Made by a program: the position numbers and the translations under genes. A DNA stretch of 39,748 bases, from NCBI GenBank assembly GCA_016931935.1, contig JAFGDW010000005.1:1-39748 (forward strand). Direction: 5' to 3'. The notes beneath the pieces are model-generated. The model ran no database searches. It saw only the letters and a program-made list of their open reading frames with translations, and was not told the DNA's origin. Origin of the DNA: Candidatus Zhuqueibacterota bacterium. GTDB taxonomy: Bacteria > Zhuqueibacterota > Zhuqueibacteria > Thermofontimicrobiales > Thiofontviventaceae. This document shows positions 34,990 through 39,748 of this stretch, one piece after another (the stretch's first letter is position 1; each line of letters begins with the position of its first letter).

Positions 34990-37386
34990 ATGAGACGCTG
35001 GCGTGCACTTTTTGGATTGACATTGGTATTCTTAATTTCTGCAACTGCTGTTTTTTTTCTCAGTGTTCATTTGATCCAAAAATCCCACCCGAGAACTACC
35101 GGCACGCTTAAACTTCCCGGTCTTCGAAATGTTGTCAAAATAACCCGCGATAATTACGGCGTTCCCCATATCACCGCTAATAATGACGATGATGTGTTTT
35201 TCGCGCTGGGTTATGTTACGGCACAGGATCGGCTATGGCAGATGGATATTTTCCGGCGAACCGCACAGGGTACGTTGTCGGAAATATTTGGTGAGAAGAC
35301 AATAGCATCCGATCGGCTTTTCCGTGTGCTGGGATTAAACCGGATAGCTATTTTGTTGGGCGCCAATATGTCTGAAGATTCGCGCCGAATGCTTCAAAAT
35401 TATGTAAATGGCATCAATACGTATATTCTGGGTAATTTAAAAAATCTACCAATCGAATATGCGCTCACGAATAATGTGCCGACGGTGTGGACGATTGATG
35501 ATTGTCTGACAATACAACGTCTATATGCATGGTTTGTTTCGGTGCAGCACAATTATGACTTGCTGAGCAGCGCGATTATTGAACGGGTTGAGCCGTCGAA
35601 GCGTCAGGTATTGTTGCGCTCATCGATTCCCCGAACAACGCCTTGTGTGCCATCTGCAACAGCGCTCGCATTGCAAGATGCCATCTTACCAAATTTTATC
35701 CCTGAAAATATGTGGCCGATTGGCGGCAGCGCCTGGGCGGTCAGTGGTACACAAACGACAACAGGCCATCCGTTGCTGGCATTTGATTTACGCGGTCCTT
35801 ACAACGTACCATCATTATATTACGAAATCCATCTCTCCGCGCCGTTTCTGGATGCCTACGGTTGGATTATACCTGGCTTCCCGGGAATGCTGGCCGGCAA
35901 AAATAAAAATGTCGTCTGGGCAACAATTCCGTCCCAGATTGATGATATGGATTTTTTTGTAGAGCAGCTTCGGAAGGATGAGTCGCATGAATACAATTTT
36001 CAGGGAACCTGGAAAAATCTGGATCAAATAATTGATATCATCCCGGTGAAAGGCCAGATCCCCGACACGTTGACTATTCGTATGACCAATCATGGTCCCA
36101 TTATTTCCGACATATTGCGATCAAATCATATCCATACGCCACCAATTGCCCTGCAATGGACGGGCGCAAGCGCATCGGATGAAGCCCTGGGATTTTTTCG
36201 GTTATTAAAATCACAAACCATCAACGAGGCCGGGGCTGCACTTCGCAAGCTTGCAGTCCCATCGATGAAATTTTTATGCGTTGACGACGCCGGTAATATT
36301 CAATCCGGATTAGTGGGAACGATACCCAAGCGAAAATCGGATACCGGACTTGCCCCTCGCGCTGGCTGGTTACCGGCTGAAGATTGGGATGAATTTATCC
36401 CAATGAGCCAGATTGAGAAGCTCAATCCGGAACAAATTACCAATATTATTTGTACAGATCACCCACCGGTTTTACCTGATCTGAATACGCAAATAGTCGG
36501 TGATTGGACGCCAGATTTTCGAATGGAACGGATTGCTCACTTGTTGGCCGGGACTGAATTATTCGATACGGAATATATGCAACGTATACAGATGGATACT
36601 TACTCGATGCAGGCCGAAAGGTTGATGCCAAAAGTGGTTGATCTATTAAAAGATATAAAATCCGTTGATAACGATTTACAGCGCTATTTTCTGGATGCCA
36701 TTCAGGTATGGAATCACCGGATCGAGCGTGATGATATTGCACCGGCGATTTTTGAAATATTTACAATCAAATTAATGACAAACGTGTTTCACGATGAACT
36801 TGGTAATAGTTTGTTTCAGCAGATGATGCGTCGCCCGGAACTAGGCTATCATTATCTGAATACGGTGTTAGAACAACTTTTATCCCCATGGTTTGACCGA
36901 ATCGACACTCCATCCAAAGAAACGCGGGAGAATGTGGTGCTTACAAGTTTGAACGAAACCTTCGCGGAATTGCAAACCAGACATGGTGAGTTAATTGATG
37001 ATTGGCGTTGGGGTAAAATGCACACATTTATGCTACAGCATCCGTTAGCAGATACATCAACTCAACAATATCCCTTGAATCGAGGACCGTTTCAGGCAAG
37101 TGGCGATAATTTTACCCTGCTTTTAAACGGCTTTATTCCGGCCGAAACCACGATAGCACAATTTGGATCGGTTGTACGCGCAATTATCGATTCCGGTAAT
37201 ATGGATAGTACTTTTGCAATTATGAGTACCGGTCAATCCGGACAGCCAATGTCTGCGCATTATACGGATCAAACTCAACTTTGGCTTAATGGAAAGTATC
37301 GGCAGACGACCATGAATACCCAATCGTTGGTAGATGCCGGATGCGATGTATTAACACTAAAGCCGGAAACAAAAGCTGGGTTATAG
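34990..37386 (+). CDS. Penicillin acylase family (Ntn-hydrolase) protein
   Basis: A 798-residue exported amidase-like protein. ATG 34990 is preferred: AGAGG ends 9 nt before it, whereas the ATG at 34981 touches that site. A signal anchor (about 6-27) precedes the A-chain motif NYGVPHITANNDDDVFFALGYVTAQDRLWQMD and, after a spacer, the autoprocessing site GGSAWAVSG with the new N-terminal nucleophile Ser247; the B chain has FPGMLAGKNKNVVWATI and a late RGPFQASGDNFTLLLNG. The family hydrolyses beta-lactam side chains, acyl-homoserine lactones or other N-acyl amides; the substrate here is unknown. It is likely the last gene of the barrel/lipoprotein operon. Confidence 0.93.
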   Translation: MRRWRALFGLTLVFLISATAVFFLSVHLIQKSHPRTTGTLKLPGLRNVVKITRDNYGVPHITANNDDDVFFALGYVTAQDRLWQMDIFRRTAQGTLSEIFGEKTIASDRLFRVLGLNRIAILLGANMSEDSRRMLQNYVNGINTYILGNLKNLPIEYALTNNVPTVWTIDDCLTIQRLYAWFVSVQHNYDLLSSAIIERVEPSKRQVLLRSSIPRTTPCVPSATALALQDAILPNFIPENMWPIGGSAWAVSGTQTTTGHPLLAFDLRGPYNVPSLYYEIHLSAPFLDAYGWIIPGFPGMLAGKNKNVVWATIPSQIDDMDFFVEQLRKDESHEYNFQGTWKNLDQIIDIIPVKGQIPDTLTIRMTNHGPIISDILRSNHIHTPPIALQWTGASASDEALGFFRLLKSQTINEAGAALRKLAVPSMKFLCVDDAGNIQSGLVGTIPKRKSDTGLAPRAGWLPAEDWDEFIPMSQIEKLNPEQITNIICTDHPPVLPDLNTQIVGDWTPDFRMERIAHLLAGTELFDTEYMQRIQMDTYSMQAERLMPKVVDLLKDIKSVDNDLQRYFLDAIQVWNHRIERDDIAPAIFEIFTIKLMTNVFHDELGNSLFQQMMRRPELGYHYLNTVLEQLLSPWFDRIDTPSKETRENVVLTSLNETFAELQTRHGELIDDWRWGKMHTFMLQHPLADTSTQQYPLNRGPFQASGDNFTLLLNGFIPAETTIAQFGSVVRAIIDSGNMDSTFAIMSTGQSGQPMSAHYTDQTQLWLNGKYRQTTMNTQSLVDAGCDVLTLKPETKAGL

Positions 37387-37486
37387 ATGAATTACAGTTC
37401 TTACTCATTCAAACAATAATTACTCAAACAAAGCACATCCCCCCAGACCTACATCTCCCATAATGACTTAAACTGAGGAGAAAATC

Positions 37487-38443
37487 ATGAATCACAAGTT
37501 GATCCATGAATTGCAGCCAGGTGATTCCGTACTCTCATTCTACATCGTTCGTAAAAAAGAAGTCAAGGAACAACGTCGCAACCGGGAATTATACATTACA
37601 TTTGATCTTGGCGATCCGTCTGGCCGTATCCGCGGATCAGTGTGGGATAATATTGATGAGGTAAACTCAGCGATCCATGTCCATGATATTGTCCGCGTAA
37701 AAGGTAAAGTTATCAGCTATCACGACAGCCCGCATATTTCCATCGAACGGATTCGCAAAACCACTGCGGACGACAACGTCGATCCGGCTCAATTTCTGCC
37801 AACCAACGATCTGAACGTTGAAGCATTGTTTGAACAGATGCTTCAATATATCCAGGGCGTTGAAAATAAATATCTGCATCAACTCCTTATGCTTATTTTC
37901 GGCAATCCAAAATTCGCTGAACAATTCCGTAATGGAACTGCCGCAAAACTTTGGCATCACAATTATGTCGGCGGTTTGCTGGAACACACGCTCTCGCTGG
38001 TTCATATATGTGATACGCTGGCAAGTCACTACCAGCTCAATCGTGACCTGGCTGTTACCGCAGCGCTGTTACACGATATTGGCAAACTCAGTGAACTCTC
38101 GGCGGATGGCTATTTTGAATACACCACACAAGGGCGTTTGTTGGGGCATATCACAATGGGTGCACAATATATTCAAGCGAAAATTACACAGGTGAAGGAT
38201 TTCCCCAATTCGTTGAGATTACATCTGCTGCATTGTATTTTAAGCCATCACGGCAGCCATGAGCACGGCTCGCCAGTAGTGCCCATGACCCGTGAAGCCA
38301 TGATACTACACTACGCCGATGAACTGGATTCCAAAATAGGGGCGTTTGACCGGATCATGAAAAAGGAAGCCGAGCCCGGGAAAGAATGGAGTAATTATGT
38401 AAATTTGCTGGACCGCTTTTTATTCATTGGAGGTGTTGAATAA
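37487..38443 (+). CDS. yhaM: 3'-5' exoribonuclease YhaM family (OB fold + HD domain)
   Basis: A 318-residue cytoplasmic nuclease. An N-terminal OB fold (about 10-105; YITFDLGDPSGRIRGSVWDN, VKGKVISYHD) is followed by an HD domain with HNYVGGLLEHTLSLV, the HD pair His196-Asp197 in LLHDIGKL, GHITMG and LHCILSHHGSHEHGSPVVPMTREAMILHYADELDSK. This is the architecture of YhaM, which degrades short RNA and can process DNA in 3'-5' direction with Mn. A GAGGAG site lies 8 nt upstream. Length matches B. subtilis YhaM. It appears monocistronic. Confidence 0.95.
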   Translation: MNHKLIHELQPGDSVLSFYIVRKKEVKEQRRNRELYITFDLGDPSGRIRGSVWDNIDEVNSAIHVHDIVRVKGKVISYHDSPHISIERIRKTTADDNVDPAQFLPTNDLNVEALFEQMLQYIQGVENKYLHQLLMLIFGNPKFAEQFRNGTAAKLWHHNYVGGLLEHTLSLVHICDTLASHYQLNRDLAVTAALLHDIGKLSELSADGYFEYTTQGRLLGHITMGAQYIQAKITQVKDFPNSLRLHLLHCILSHHGSHEHGSPVVPMTREAMILHYADELDSKIGAFDRIMKKEAEPGKEWSNYVNLLDRFLFIGGVE

Positions 38444-38648
38444 CGAAGGTAAAAAAATCGGAAAATTGTCTTAGAATGTAAGGGTTTGTTGAATATTGGT
38501 CGATCGTATGCGTCATATTTTTGGTGCATGGAGCAATGGGCGGTGCTGTGGCTCCTTGTGGGAGCGGACAAAAAAATGGTCGGGCGGCCGGGTGGTTGTG
38601 AGGCCACCTTAAAGGGCCGCGACGATGATGGAACGGAATTCTTGTTTT

Positions 38649-39002
38649 TTATTTACTATGATAAACTTTTAAAATTTTACAGTCTGATTTTTGTATTTCA
38701 ATATATGGGACTCCTCCATCCCAATCATCCGGTAGTGTTCCTTCAACTATCCAAACAGAATCATTTTTCAACTTTGCAGTAAAAGGTTTACTGTCATAAA
38801 TACTTTTACCATAAATTGGCAACCATATTACTTCTGCAATTTTAAGTGCTGTATCTTTATCAGGAACAAAACCATCTTTAGGTCGAATTCCCTTATCATC
38901 TTCAGATTTAAGAAAAACTGAAAATATCGACAAAGATAAAGTGATAAATATTATTGAAGCAATCAGAAATGTTTTTATGGATGTTGCGCTATAATTGTTC
39001 AT
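38649..39002 (-). CDS. NTF2-fold immunity protein
   Basis: About 117 residues from ATG 39002 (ATG 39017 and TTG 39032 are in-frame alternatives; none has a clear ribosome site). A membrane anchor (IKTFLIASIIFITLSLSIF) precedes the NTF2-fold immunity domain (PF15631-like): GFVPDKDTALKIAEVIWLPIYGKSIYDSKPFTAKLKNDSVWIVEGTLP, then GGVPYIEIQKSDCKILKV. Such proteins neutralise the toxin tip of a neighbouring polymorphic toxin. It follows the RHS tip gene on the same strand with a gap of 60 bp or less, as expected for a toxin-immunity pair, and the anchor suggests it works at the inner membrane or in the periplasm. Confidence 0.9.
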   Translation of the reverse strand: MNNYSATSIKTFLIASIIFITLSLSIFSVFLKSEDDKGIRPKDGFVPDKDTALKIAEVIWLPIYGKSIYDSKPFTAKLKNDSVWIVEGTLPDDWDGGVPYIEIQKSDCKILKVYHSK

Positions 39003-39060
39003 ATAATAAACTCGCATTTTAGTTAATAGCAAACAAAAAAAATTGTAATAGTGAGGTTAC

Positions 39061-39678
39061 CTATTTAACATATGGATCATCTTTTTTATTTTCATTAGGA
39101 TCAACTTTATTTAATCGTTCAGGATCATTAGGATCACTTGGTACATCGGTAGTATTAACTGTTTCTGTTTTCTTGGTCTTATCATCATATTCTTGTAATG
39201 ATCCATTTGGTGTTGCAACATAACTTGGTACTTTCCTATCATCTGCTTTCTTTTTGTCGCCTTCTGAAAATCCATTATTCACATAGTACTCGTTATAGGC
39301 CCCATGCGTATGAGCTGTCGCTACTCTTTCCTGTCCTTCTTTTACTTCCGGAATACGAACGCTAGATGTTCTGCCTTTCCTTGGCGTTAGATATGAATAT
39401 CTTGTTTTTCCTTCGCTATCCTTATATTTATAGATAGAAGTACCGTATTCCTTATTGTTCCTTATCGAATCATCATTATATGTAACACCAAAATCTAAGG
39501 CTGCCCCACGAACAGTTTTAAATGGATCTCCTGGTGCTAGCCCATTTGGATCAATTAATCGAAGGGGGCTGTTTAAACAATAATTATATGGTGACCATGC
39601 TGGAAATGAATCCGCCAGCGGATCAGGAACAAGCCACCTCCCGATACTCGGATCATAATACCGTTTGCCAAGAAGGTA
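39061..39678 (-). pseudogene. RHS C-terminal toxin tip (DUF4329, JAMM-like), separated from its core
   Basis: An open frame of about 205 residues on the minus strand reads YLLGKRYYDPSIGRWLVPDP, the end of an RHS core, then YNYCLNSPLRLIDPNGL, and a C-terminal toxin domain with AHTHG, FSEGD and YVATPNGSLQEY. The H-x-H ... S-x-x-D pattern is the JAMM metalloprotease signature, as in DUF4329. A TGA at 39679-39681 stands directly before YLLGK, with another TGA 9 nt earlier. In a second frame the preceding 60 bp (LLFGKRPYSDFLTCF) looks like a worn RHS core, again behind a stop. The window ends there, so it may be an orphan tip cassette, a decayed gene or an assembly frameshift. Confidence 0.8.
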
Positions 39679-39748
39679 TCATAAAACAGGTCAAAAAATC
39701 GCTATAAGGCCTTTTTCCAAAGAGCAGCTAAAAGAAAAAATAATCAAT

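Noticed and set aside
38486..38782. A 98-codon + strand frame between yhaM and the immunity gene
   Set aside because: It overlaps the 3' end of the well-supported immunity gene on the other strand and has a composition unlike its neighbours.

Overview
The window looks like a chromosomal piece of an uncultured, free-living or particle-associated, Gram-negative bacterium of the FCB superphylum (Calditrichota, Ignavibacteria or KSB1-like rather than a classical gut Bacteroides). The reasons are two giant one-protein hybrid two-component systems (HTCS), secreted enzymes ending in a type IX secretion-like tail with an NYPNPFNP motif, lipoproteins, outer-membrane barrels, moderate-to-low GC, and long gene-poor spacers with palindromic repeats. 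Taxonomy is inferred; no rRNA or tRNA is present to fix it.

Region 1 (1-17.7 kb) is a plant-polysaccharide (xylan) locus: HTCS paralogue 1, a secreted NodB-type polysaccharide deacetylase, HTCS paralogue 2, a 1.3 kb gene-free spacer, a multimodular GH11 xylanase and a multimodular GH10 xylanase. The three enzymes share the same sorting tail, and the two xylanases share CBM60-type xylan-binding modules. There is no SusC/SusD pair, so this is not a standard Bacteroides PUL. A box plus a TATMTTT element at a fixed 38-nt offset occurs three times, once before the deacetylase and twice in the spacer before GH11; it is the best candidate for an HTCS-controlled promoter.

Region 2 (18.0-22.6 kb) is an accessory island of small, mostly membrane proteins on the + strand: a coiled-coil/TPR-like membrane protein, a SLATT (DUF4231) two-TM protein, a stand-alone RyR domain, a PAP2 phosphatase, a SemiSWEET-like three-TM protein, a small multi-TM protein and a DUF4180 protein. 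SLATT and RyR domains are known from nucleotide-centred prokaryotic conflict systems, but no CD-NTase, SLOG, TIR or NLR gene is visible. This is the most likely place for an undescribed system.

Region 3 (22.7-38.4 kb) is mainly housekeeping and envelope genes: an HSL-type alpha/beta hydrolase, a multiply broken RDD-family pseudogene, FxsA on the minus strand, a lipoprotein/divergent polysaccharide deacetylase/small-protein operon, a zinc-ribbon rhomboid protease, a GH63/MGH-like glycosidase, a TPR protein, a Thermotoga-type ferredoxin, an operon of outer-membrane barrel + CxxCH lipoprotein + penicillin acylase-family hydrolase, and a YhaM-type exoribonuclease.

Region 4 (38.6-39.75 kb, minus strand) is the end of a polymorphic-toxin locus: an RHS tip with a DUF4329/JAMM-like toxin domain, cut off from its core by in-frame stops, followed by its NTF2-fold immunity gene. 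Spacers across the window carry two families of palindromic, MITE-like repeats, in at least one case with one nested inside the other.
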